A DNA stretch of 64,000 nucleotides from Antribacter soli. Lineage in GTDB: Bacteria > Actinomycetota > Actinomycetes > Actinomycetales > Cellulomonadaceae. Below are positions 1-6,769 of this stretch, piece by piece (position 1 is the stretch's first letter; each line of letters opens with the position of its first letter). The position numbers and the translations under genes are program-made. The stretch is taken from NCBI RefSeq assembly GCF_021568775.1, contig NZ_JAKGSG010000022.1, positions 1 to 64,000 of the forward strand, given 5' to 3'. The notes beneath the pieces were generated by a model that was given only the letters and a program-made list of their open reading frames with translations, searched no databases and had not been told where the DNA came from.

Positions 1-75
1 CGCGCCCCCCCCCGCCCCCCCGGCGGGGGGGCCCCCCCCCCCCCGGGCGCCCCCCCCCCGGGGGGGGCCCCCCGC
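1..75. other. G/C homopolymer stretch, probably unreliable sequence
   Basis: The stretch is almost only alternating runs of G and C, without the mixed composition of the rest of the window. It lies just past the 3' end of the hsp20 gene, where a terminator hairpin is expected. A short normal hairpin (CCGCT/AGCGG around TGAC-gct-GTCA, 72-96) follows. A second stretch of the same kind occurs at 23683-23790. I read both as base-calling or polishing failure over a stable hairpin. Confidence 0.6.
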
Positions 76-101
76 TTCCCTGACGCTGTCAGCGGGCCGG
101 G

Positions 102-584
102 TCAGCCCTCGATGGTCTCCTGGCGCTTGGGAGAGCTCTCGATGGTCTGCGTGCCCTGGGTCGAGCCCGCGATCTGCGACATGGACCCGGAGTGCGACAC
201 CTCGATCTTGCGCGGCTTCGCCTCCTCGCTCACCGGGATCGTCAGCGAGAGCACGCCGTCCGCGTACGACGCCGAGATCTGGTCGAGCGCGAGGCCGCGA
301 CCCACGGTGAGCTGCCGGGCGAACGTGCCCGTCGGCCGCTCGCGCACCAGCCACTGCATGTCGCTGCTGGAGCGCTGCGTGCGCTCGGCTCGGATCGTGA
401 TGGTCTGGTCCTCGCAGGACACGTCGATCGTGCCCGGGTCCACTCCCGGCAGGTCGAGGGAGAGGACGTAGTGGTCGCCCGTCCGGAAGAGGTCCATCGG
501 CATGGCGCCCGTCTCACGTGCGCTCATGGCCAGAGTGCTGAGCAGCCGATCCATCTCCTGGAACGGGTCCCAACGGGTAGCCAT
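102..584 (-). CDS. Hsp20/alpha-crystallin family small heat-shock protein
   Basis: This 160-residue protein is an ATP-independent holdase that keeps unfolding proteins soluble in the cytosol. The alpha-crystallin domain spans about residues 30-125 and ends in the family signature GVLSLTIP (110-117). The tail of about 40 residues is polar and Ser/Thr/Gln-rich, longer than in many bacterial members, and I see no clear IxI motif in it. The ATG start is fixed by a strong ribosome site (AAAGGAGGTGATGCG) directly upstream. The leader holds a 22-bp palindrome (640-661) and a CIRCE-like operator (678-704), so control by the HrcA repressor is likely. Its 3' flank runs into the low-quality G/C stretch. 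Confidence 0.93.
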   Translation of the reverse strand: MATRWDPFQEMDRLLSTLAMSARETGAMPMDLFRTGDHYVLSLDLPGVDPGTIDVSCEDQTITIRAERTQRSSSDMQWLVRERPTGTFARQLTVGRGLALDQISASYADGVLSLTIPVSEEAKPRKIEVSHSGSMSQIAGSTQGTQTIESSPKRQETIEG

Positions 585-639
585 CGCGCATCACCTCCTT
601 TGACGATGCAGCCCCGGCCTGTCCGAGGCCGTCGCGCTC

Positions 640-661
640 GACGACGGCCGCGGCCGTCGTC
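640..661. repeat. Perfect 22-bp palindrome in the hsp20 leader
   Basis: The core ACGACGGCCGCGGCCGTCGT (641-660), with one further G-C pair outside it, is fully self-complementary. It lies between the CIRCE-like operator and the hsp20 start codon. As RNA it would form a very stable hairpin in the 5' leader; as DNA it could be a dimer binding site. Function unknown. Confidence 0.5.
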
Positions 662-677
662 CGGCTACATCTCTTTT

Positions 678-704
678 CTAGCACTCGCGTCGCCCGAGTG
701 CCAC
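678..704 (-). promoter_or_regulatory. CIRCE-like operator (HrcA site) of hsp20
   Basis: The arms CTAGCACTC (678-686) and GAGTGCCAC (696-704) are separated by exactly 9 nt. The CIRCE consensus is TTAGCACTC-N9-GAGTGCTAA, so 15 of 18 arm positions match and the spacer is exact. It is 94 nt upstream of the hsp20 start. HrcA repression of groE and dnaK operons through CIRCE is established; its use for this small heat-shock gene is inferred from position. Confidence 0.8.
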
Positions 705-754
705 CTCCCGATCGCTCGCCGCGAACCCGTCCGACGGCGGACGTGGGGGAACGC

Positions 755-812
755 GCGAGACCGTCTCCACATCGCTTTCGTGGTCGTTCGAGCGACCGGG
801 AGACGGTCTCGC
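755..812. terminator. Inverted repeat, likely metF terminator
   Basis: A perfect 14-bp stem (GCGAGACCGTCTCC at 755-768, complement at 799-812) encloses a 30-nt loop that can form an inner TCGCT/AGCGA stem. It lies 46 nt past the metF stop and upstream of the hsp20 promoter, so it probably separates the two transcripts. There is no T-run. Confidence 0.55.
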
Positions 813-857
813 CTGATCCCTCGCCGGCAGGTGGCTGCGTGCGTCCGGCCGCCGGGG

Positions 858-1805
858 TCAGGCAGCCGTGCGGGCGAGGAGGCCGACGCCCTCGAGGAGG
901 TCGAGTGCCGGCCGGTGCTTGTTGAACGTGTAGACGTGCAGGCCCGGGGCGCCCGCGTCGAGCACCTCGCGCGCGAGGCGTACCGAGTACGCGATGCCGT
1001 GCGCGTGCTGGGCTTCGGGGTCGTCCAGGTTGTCGAGCTCAGCCAGGAGCCGGGTCGGCGGCGTCACGCCCGTCAGCTCCTCGACCCGACGCAGGCGACG
1101 CGGCTCCGTCGTGGGAAGGACGCCGGCGAGGATCGGGATGGTCACCCCGGCGGCACGCGCGGCCGCGACGAAGTCCGTGTACGCGGACGCCTCGTAGAAG
1201 AGCTGGGTGATCGCGAAGCTCGCCCCCGCCTCCTGCTTCTCGACGAGGCGCCGCACCTCCTGCTCGCGCGTCGTCCCCGCGCCGGGGTTGCCGGTGGGGA
1301 ACGTCGCGACCGCGATCGTCAGCGGGCGGGCCGCACCCCGCAGGGCAGCGCCGGGATCCGCCTCGCAGCGGGCGTTCTCGACCTGCCGCAGCAGCCGGAC
1401 CAGCTCGATGCTCGAGTGGATGCCGTCCGACGCCGGCCGCCAGTCCGGCTGGTCCCGCGGCGGGTCTCCCCGCAGCGCGAGGAACGAGCGCACGCCCGAC
1501 TCGAGGAAGTCGCCGATGACCTCGGAGACGTCCTCGCGCGACGCGCCCACGCAGGTCAGGTGGGCGACGGGCAGCACGGGCGTGCCGGCGAGGAGCGTGC
1601 TGAGCACCTGCTGGGACGTCGCCCGGTCGCCGCCGCCGGCGCCGTACGTCACCGAGACGAAGTCGGGCCGGGCAGCGACGAGCTTCTGTGCCGTCTCCCA
1701 GAAGTTCGGGGCCGCGTCGGGGCGACGCGGCGGCATGAGCTCGAACGAGACCGTCGGACGACGGTGCCCGTTGTGCCGGGGGTTCGGATGTGCCTCTGCG
1801 ACCAT
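858..1805 (-). CDS. metF: Methylenetetrahydrofolate reductase MetF
   Basis: This enzyme reduces 5,10-methylene-THF to 5-methyl-THF, the methyl donor for methionine synthesis. The 315-residue protein has the MetF TIM-barrel features in order: FELMPPR near the start, DFVSVTYGAGG, FLALRGDPP, the TQLFY segment and HVYTFNK near the end. The reading frame stays open far upstream, but the ATG at 1805 is the only start with a ribosome site (TGGAG, 8 nt away), and that site is part of the SAM riboswitch stem. The riboswitch independently supports the assignment to methionine metabolism. The neighbouring divergent gene recycles methylthioadenosine, another methionine-linked step. Confidence 0.95.
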   Translation of the reverse strand: MVAEAHPNPRHNGHRRPTVSFELMPPRRPDAAPNFWETAQKLVAARPDFVSVTYGAGGGDRATSQQVLSTLLAGTPVLPVAHLTCVGASREDVSEVIGDFLESGVRSFLALRGDPPRDQPDWRPASDGIHSSIELVRLLRQVENARCEADPGAALRGAARPLTIAVATFPTGNPGAGTTREQEVRRLVEKQEAGASFAITQLFYEASAYTDFVAAARAAGVTIPILAGVLPTTEPRRLRRVEELTGVTPPTRLLAELDNLDDPEAQHAHGIAYSVRLAREVLDAGAPGLHVYTFNKHRPALDLLEGVGLLARTAA

Positions 1806-1815
1806 GGTGTCTGCT

Positions 1816-1912
1816 CCATCGGACCTGGCGTTAGCACCTTTGTCCTCGGGAGGCTTCCGTCGGCGGGTTGCTGCGGTGTCGACGAGCCAGGACTCTCGAC
1901 CGCTCTGGATGG
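1816..1912 (-). promoter_or_regulatory. SAM-I clan riboswitch controlling metF
   Basis: Read on the minus strand, the leader carries the S-box signatures in order: CCATCCAGAG, CCTGGCTCGTCGA, GCAGCAACC, AAGGTGCTAA and CGCCAGGTCC, then GATGG. P1 forms between CCATC (1912-1908) and GATGG (1820-1816); P2 includes GCGGT/ACCGC. There is little room for P4, so it may be the SAM-I/IV variant. The 3' strand of P1 overlaps the metF ribosome site, which suggests that SAM binding blocks translation. Confidence 0.9.
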
Positions 1913-2063
1913 TTGATCCGATCGTACAGCCGCCCACCATGCGGTCCAGATATCGTCCGCACGTCGAGACGACGCGATGTCGGCGCCGGCGGACCTGACC
2001 GGTCCCTGACGGTGCGGGCGTGCCGGTCCCGCCCGGACCTGCCGCCTCGCTACCGTGCGACCC

Positions 2064-2864
2064 ATGAGCGAACCCATCGGGATCATCGGCGGTTCCGGGA
2101 TGTACAGCCTGCTGACGGACGCGGAGACGGTGCCCGTCGAGACGCCGTACGGCCCGCCGTCGGAGGCGCCCGCGCGGGGCGTGCTCGGTGGTCGTGAGGT
2201 CGTGTTCCTCCCGCGGCACGGCGCCGACCACCGGTTCCCGCCGCACCTCGTCCCGGCCCGCGCGAACCTCTGGGCGCTGCGCGCGCTCGGCGTTCGGCAG
2301 CTGGTGACGACGTGCGCGGTCGGCGGGCTGGTTCCCGAGGCGCCTGCCGGGACGGTCGTGATCCCGGACCAGGTGATCGACCGGACGTGGGGCCGCGAGC
2401 ACACCTACTTCGACACGCTCGGTCCGGTGGTGCACGTCCCGTTCGCCGACCCGTACTGCCCGCGGGGCCGTGTCGCGGCGCTCGCGGCCGCGCATGCGGG
2501 TCCGCTGCCGGTTGTCGACGGCGGCACCATCGTCGTCATGCAGGGGCCGAGGTTCTCGTCGCGGGCCGAGTCCGCCCGCAACGCCCGCGACGGCGGCACG
2601 ATCGTCAACATGACAGCGATGCCGGAGACGGTCCTGGCCCGCGAGCTCGCCCTGTGCTGCACCACGCTCGCGCTGGTCACCGACGCGGACGCCGGGGTCG
2701 ACGGCGGTGAGCACGTGACGCAGGAGGCCGTGTTCGCGGCGTTCGCCCGCAACGTGGCTGATCTCGCGAGGGTCGTCGAGTCAACCGTCGCGGCCCTGCC
2801 CGACGACGACTGCGACTGCCGTCACCTGCTCGACGGGCTCACGCTCCCGATCGAGCTGCCGTAG
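2064..2864 (+). CDS. mtnP: S-methyl-5'-thioadenosine phosphorylase / purine nucleoside phosphorylase
   Basis: This is a PNP/MTAP-fold phosphorylase of 266 residues that would cleave methylthioadenosine (or methylthioinosine) with phosphate, starting methionine and adenine salvage. Visible family motifs are IGIIGGSGMY at the N-terminus, LPRHGADHRFPPH, the phosphate/ribose region TTCAVGGL, and the substrate loop NMTAMPE. ATG 2064 is chosen over GTG 2055 because a TACCGT -10 box (2051-2056) lies 7 nt upstream, the leaderless arrangement common here. It is divergent from SAM-controlled metF, which fits a methionine-cycle neighbourhood. The substrate (MTA, MTI or general purines) cannot be settled from sequence alone. 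Confidence 0.88.
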   Translation: MSEPIGIIGGSGMYSLLTDAETVPVETPYGPPSEAPARGVLGGREVVFLPRHGADHRFPPHLVPARANLWALRALGVRQLVTTCAVGGLVPEAPAGTVVIPDQVIDRTWGREHTYFDTLGPVVHVPFADPYCPRGRVAALAAAHAGPLPVVDGGTIVVMQGPRFSSRAESARNARDGGTIVNMTAMPETVLARELALCCTTLALVTDADAGVDGGEHVTQEAVFAAFARNVADLARVVESTVAALPDDDCDCRHLLDGLTLPIELP

Positions 2865-2900
2865 GAAACGCGACGGGGGCCGACCTCGTGCTGTCGCGGC

Positions 2901-4109
2901 TCAGGCGGCCGTCACGAGGTAGTCGTCCGCGGCGTCGTCCCAGGCCATGCTCACAGCTCCGGCGGCCTGCGCCGCCTTGCAGAACTGCAGGAACCCGCGG
3001 TAGCCCAGTGCTTTCTCGGAGAAGTCGGGTCGCTTCTTGCGGACCGCGTTCTTGAGCCCGGAGAGCACGGCGGACCCGCCCGACTCCTGCACGACCGCCC
3101 GCAGCAGCGCGAACGCCGCGTCGGTGCTGCCCTGCTCGGGCAGCGAGACCTCCGGGTCGCCGGCGGACGGCCCGGTGGCCAGCACGAGGAAGCCACGGTC
3201 CGCCAGGTAGCCGAGGAACTCGCCGAACGTGCGGAAGCCGTAGTCGGACTCGCTGAACGTGGGGTCCTTGCGGAGGAGGGTCCGCTTCAGGGCGGACGCG
3301 GTGACCGGCCCGCTGGTCGACCCCTGCAGGTCTGCGAGCGTCTGCGCGACGCGCACCTCCATCGTGGGCGGCTCGGCCTCAGCCGGCTCGACCTCCTCGG
3401 TTGCCTCCTGGACGACGCCGGCGGGCTCCTCGGGCGGCGGCGTCGCCTTGGCCCGGCGGCGCTTCGGCGCGGCGGCCGGCTCCTCCGCGGGCGCCGGCTC
3501 CGGTGCCGGCGCCGGCGTGGCGGGTGCTTGGGCGACCGCCTCGGCGGGTGCGGCCGGCGCGGCGGGGCCGCGCCGTCGGGCACCGCGCTTCGCGGTCGTG
3601 GCGCGTTCCCGGCCGGGCTCCTCGTCGGGCACGTCCACGCCCTCGAGGCGGTCGTAGAAGAGGAACTCGTCGCACGCCGGCGGCAGCAGGCGCGACGTGG
3701 ACTTTTCCACACCCACGCCGATGACCCGCTTGTTCAGCTCGCGGAGCTTGTGGACGAGCGGCGAGAAGTCGCTGTCACCCGTGCACATGACGAACGTCGA
3801 GATGTAGTCGCGCTCGAACGCCATCTCGATCGCGTCCACGACCATCTTGATGTCCGCCGCGTTCTTGCGGGAGGCGCCCATGCGCTGCGGCATCTCGATC
3901 AGCTCGACCTGGTGCCGGGTCAGGGCGCGGCGGTCCTCGTCGAAGTACGACCAGTCCGCGTACGCGCGCCGCACCACGACCCGTCCGCGCACCGCGAGGG
4001 CGTCCGCGATCGGCCCGAAGTCGAACTGCATGCCGCCCAGGTGCTCCCGGGCGCCGAGCGCCAGGTTCTCGTAGTCGATGAAGACGGCGAGGCGCTCTTC
4101 GTTGTCCAT
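2901..4109 (-). CDS. NYN (PIN-like) ribonuclease-type protein with two OST-HTH/LOTUS domains
   Basis: This 402-residue protein has an N-terminal NYN domain (about 5-155) with the acidic positions expected for a metal-dependent nuclease: AVFIDYENL, the KNAADIKMVVDA helix and CTGDSDFSPLV. A linker of about 100 residues rich in Ala, Pro and Glu (165-260) follows. Two C-terminal repeats (about 262-325 and 338-400) share the pattern LK..L.RKDPTFSE..YGFR.FGEFL / LKNAVRKKRPDFSE.ALGYRGFLQF, as in OST-HTH/LOTUS RNA-binding domains. The likely role is RNA binding and cleavage or RNA quality control. A TAGGGT box 6 nt before the ATG implies a leaderless mRNA. RNA target unknown. Confidence 0.87.
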   Translation of the reverse strand: MDNEERLAVFIDYENLALGAREHLGGMQFDFGPIADALAVRGRVVVRRAYADWSYFDEDRRALTRHQVELIEMPQRMGASRKNAADIKMVVDAIEMAFERDYISTFVMCTGDSDFSPLVHKLRELNKRVIGVGVEKSTSRLLPPACDEFLFYDRLEGVDVPDEEPGRERATTAKRGARRRGPAAPAAPAEAVAQAPATPAPAPEPAPAEEPAAAPKRRRAKATPPPEEPAGVVQEATEEVEPAEAEPPTMEVRVAQTLADLQGSTSGPVTASALKRTLLRKDPTFSESDYGFRTFGEFLGYLADRGFLVLATGPSAGDPEVSLPEQGSTDAAFALLRAVVQESGGSAVLSGLKNAVRKKRPDFSEKALGYRGFLQFCKAAQAAGAVSMAWDDAADDYLVTAA

Positions 4110-4229
4110 GCCGCCACCCTACGGGGCGCCTCTGACAACCACCGACCCGTTCGGTTTGTCCGCTCTTGGCGTTTCAATGAGACATGTTCCACTCTCACGC
4201 CACGGGTGCCTGCAGTGCACAATGACCTC

Positions 4230-4874
4230 GTGACGTACCGCATCCTCAAGCTGTTGTTGTCGCTCGTGACTCTCGTGCTGCTCCGGCCGCGCATCACCGG
4301 GCTGCATCACATCCCGCTCCGCGGGCCCGTCATCATCGCCAGCAACCATCTGTCGTTCATCGACTCGCTGATCATCCCGATCGTCACGCCGCGGCACGTC
4401 ACCTTCCTCGCGAAGGCCGAGTACTGGACAGGCACGGGGATCAAGGGCCGGGTGTCCCGCTGGTTCTTCACGACCATGGGTCACATCCCCGTCCAGCGCG
4501 ACGACCCGCGTGCCGGTCAGCGCTCCCTGGAGGACGCGCTCGAGGTGCTGCAGCGCGGGGGAGCCTTCGGCATCTACCCCGAGGGCACGCGCTCGCGCGA
4601 CGGCAAGCTCCACAAGGGGCACACCGGTGTCGCGTGGCTGTCGCTCGCCGGCGGCGTCCCGGTGGTGCCGCTCGCCCTGACGGGTACCGACAAGGTCAAG
4701 CCCGTCGGCAAGATGATCCGGTTCGCGCGCGTCGAGGTGAAGTTCGGACCGGCCATCGACCCGACGAGGCAGATCGCCACCGGGACCAAGCCCGCGCTCG
4801 CGCGCCGCGAGCTGACCGACGAGGTCATGGCCTCGATCCACGCGTTGAGCGGCCAGGAGCGCGCGGACAGCTGA
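4230..4874 (+). CDS. plsC: 1-acyl-sn-glycerol-3-phosphate acyltransferase (PlsC family)
   Basis: The enzyme would transfer a fatty acyl chain to lysophosphatidate at the membrane in phospholipid synthesis. The 214-residue protein has a hydrophobic N-terminus, the catalytic NHLSFID (NHx4D) box and the substrate-binding YPEGTRS box, with GHIPVQRDD between them as in the family. No ATG fits; GTG 4230 is chosen because CACAAT (4218-4223) lies 6 nt upstream as a leaderless -10. GTG 4215 in the same frame is the alternative. The frame stays open far upstream, but that stretch is antisense to the NYN gene. Confidence 0.88.
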   Translation: MTYRILKLLLSLVTLVLLRPRITGLHHIPLRGPVIIASNHLSFIDSLIIPIVTPRHVTFLAKAEYWTGTGIKGRVSRWFFTTMGHIPVQRDDPRAGQRSLEDALEVLQRGGAFGIYPEGTRSRDGKLHKGHTGVAWLSLAGGVPVVPLALTGTDKVKPVGKMIRFARVEVKFGPAIDPTRQIATGTKPALARRELTDEVMASIHALSGQERADS

Positions 4875-4886
4875 CGGCGCTCACCC

Positions 4887-5010
4887 TTCGCTGCACTTCG
4901 CGTCCAACCGGGGTTGGTGGCGCGCTTGGACGCTGCGTTCCGCTGCGGGCGAGTGCCTCGTTCCTCGGCCCTCACCCTTCGCTGCACTTCGCGTCCAACG
5001 CGTCGAGCCG
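4887..5010. repeat. Core-plus-arms intergenic repeat, copy group A (91-bp period)
   Basis: One 91-bp unit (from 4887) and a partial second unit (from 4978) lie between the convergent plsC and SRPBCC genes. Each unit has a conserved core (GTGCAGCGAAGGGTGAGGG, then CCGAGGAACGAGGCACTCGC on the minus strand) and inverted arms TTGGACG/CGTCCAA around a loop. The same core recurs at 20037-20243 with quite different but again complementary arms. The partial unit supplies the last codons and stop of the SRPBCC gene. Confidence 0.85.
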
Positions 5011-5595
5011 CTCCTTCCAGAACGCACGCAGCGTGTTCGCGTCCTCCGACGACGTGAGTCCGGCGTGCGTGATCGCCACCCGGACCTTGCCGGCGGGCGC
5101 GCCCGTCACGTCGGTGGGCTGGAAGAACGTCACGACGACCCGGCCGGTGCGGTCGTCCGGGGCTCCGACGGCGCCGGTCGGCCACGCCAGCCGCACCGAC
5201 TTCGACGGGGTCGAGGCCAGCACCTCGGACCGGTCGCCCGCACGGACCTCGAAGAGCGCGGGGTCGAGCCAGTCGGCGCGCTCGGCGTCGTCGGCGACGA
5301 GCTCGTAGGCGCGCACCAGCGTGCAGTCGAGCGACTTGGAGGGGCTCACCTCGAACGTGCCGTCCTCCCGCTGCCCCGGCTCGCGCCGGCCGCGGGCCTG
5401 CTCGTACGAGACCGTCAGCGACTGGGCCCACCAGCCGTCGACGCCCTGCGCGGAGAGGAGCCAGGTTGCGATGTCGCTGTGCGGCCACGTCATCGCGTCG
5501 TGGGCGTCGAGCAGCTCGAACCAGTAGGCGCGGGGCTGGCCGGTCGCTGCGACGACGGCGTCGTCGCCCACGGCCTCGTCGCTGGAGCGGACCAT
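4972..5595 (-). CDS. SRPBCC (AHSA1-like) domain protein
   Basis: This 207-residue cytosolic protein contains two parts. The N-terminal part (about 20-95) has the pattern YWFELLDAHDAMTWPHSDIATWL, often seen fused to AHSA1-like domains. The C-terminal START/SRPBCC-like half contains VRLAW...GRVVVTFF and ends in a helix (TLRAFWKERLDAL). Such domains bind small hydrophobic ligands or act in stress responses; no substrate can be named. A TAGGCT box 6 nt before the ATG fits a leaderless start. The last residues and stop (DAKCSEG) are encoded by the repeat element described at 4887-5010, so the C-terminus may have been rewritten by it. Confidence 0.75.
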   Translation of the reverse strand: MVRSSDEAVGDDAVVAATGQPRAYWFELLDAHDAMTWPHSDIATWLLSAQGVDGWWAQSLTVSYEQARGRREPGQREDGTFEVSPSKSLDCTLVRAYELVADDAERADWLDPALFEVRAGDRSEVLASTPSKSVRLAWPTGAVGAPDDRTGRVVVTFFQPTDVTGAPAGKVRVAITHAGLTSSEDANTLRAFWKERLDALDAKCSEG

Positions 5596-5645
5596 GCCAC
5601 CAGCCTAGGTCGGTGGCGCTGCATCCGCCCGGTGCAGGCCGGAGG

Positions 5646-6737
5646 TTACGGCGCGCTCGAGGCCCTGCCCAGGACACGCTCCAGCGCGTGCGCCAGGGCC
5701 TGGCCGTCCGGGCCGGACACGGTCGGCACGTCCGGATCAGGGGACCCACCCTCGTCGGGCAGCGGCGCGGGTGCGCCGTGCGAGAGAACCTGCTGTGCCG
5801 CGGTGAGGCGGCGGATAGCGACGGCGAGGAACCGATCGGGGTGCCGCTGCACCGCGCGGCGGTAGATGTCGGGGTCGTGCTGGCCGTCGTCACCGACCAG
5901 GAGCCACGTGACCTGCGGGAACATCTCGACGAGCCGGTCGATCGACGCGTCCTTGTGGGCGGGGCCGCTGCGGAACCAGCCCGTGTTCGTCGGTCCCCAG
6001 TCGGTCAGCAGCAGCGGGCCGGAAGGGAAGCCGTGCCGGGCGAGGAATCGCCGGAGCACCGAGGAGGTGTTCCACGCGCCCGTCGACACGTACACGAACG
6101 GGGCCGCAGGGTGGCGAGCATGGATGTCGCGGTACAGCGCGGACATGCCGGGCACGGGGCGCCGCGAGCTGGTGCGCAGCAGGAAGGTGTTCCACACGGC
6201 GAGCAGCGGGCGGGGGACGGCGGTGACCATCACCGTGTCGTCGATGTCGCTCACGACGCCGAAGGTCGCCTCGTCATCGATCACGACCACGCTGCCCGAC
6301 GTCGTACCGCCCACCTCGGGCGCGAACGTCACCTCCCGGACACCGGGTGCGAGCGCGACGTCGATCTCGGCGTCCACGTAGCCGGCGCGGTCCGCGACGA
6401 CGTCCGCCGTCGTGCCGCCGATCGTGACCCGGACCGGCTCGCCGGGGGCCGGGATGCCCAGATAGTTGCGAAAGCCGCGCCGGTCCGCCTTCGGCGGGGC
6501 CCAGTTGCGCGGCGCGAGCAGGACGCGGGCCAGGACCCGTACCCGGGTGGTCGTGCCGTACCCGGTGTACGCGTCGACGTGCGGGGTCCAGCCGAAGCGG
6601 CGGAGCGGGGCGGCCAGCATGGCGAGCACGCGGTCCTCCACGACGGCCGCGACGTGCGGCCGCTGCGTGTCAGGGTGCTCCGGGGCTTCGGCACCGTCCG
6701 GGACGGGCGCGTGCTCGGGCGAGTTCTGCGATGACAT
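5646..6737 (-). CDS. App1-type phosphatidate phosphatase (DUF2183)
   Basis: The 363-residue protein matches the App1 phosphatase catalytic family, HAD-like enzymes that remove phosphate from phosphatidic acid. The nucleophile motif DxDxT is present as VSDIDDTVM; downstream come FVYVSTGAWN and the metal-binding acidic motif LLVGDDGQHDPDIY. The N-terminal 150 residues form a mainly beta region typical of this family before the catalytic part. The start at 6737 has a GGAG ribosome site 6 nt upstream. It lies 32 nt downstream of the LLM oxidoreductase on the same strand, so co-transcription is possible. No signal peptide is seen. Confidence 0.85.
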   Translation of the reverse strand: MSSQNSPEHAPVPDGAEAPEHPDTQRPHVAAVVEDRVLAMLAAPLRRFGWTPHVDAYTGYGTTTRVRVLARVLLAPRNWAPPKADRRGFRNYLGIPAPGEPVRVTIGGTTADVVADRAGYVDAEIDVALAPGVREVTFAPEVGGTTSGSVVVIDDEATFGVVSDIDDTVMVTAVPRPLLAVWNTFLLRTSSRRPVPGMSALYRDIHARHPAAPFVYVSTGAWNTSSVLRRFLARHGFPSGPLLLTDWGPTNTGWFRSGPAHKDASIDRLVEMFPQVTWLLVGDDGQHDPDIYRRAVQRHPDRFLAVAIRRLTAAQQVLSHGAPAPLPDEGGSPDPDVPTVSGPDGQALAHALERVLGRASSAP

Positions 6738-6769
6738 CGGCTCCAGCCTGGCACATCGGTCGACGCCCG

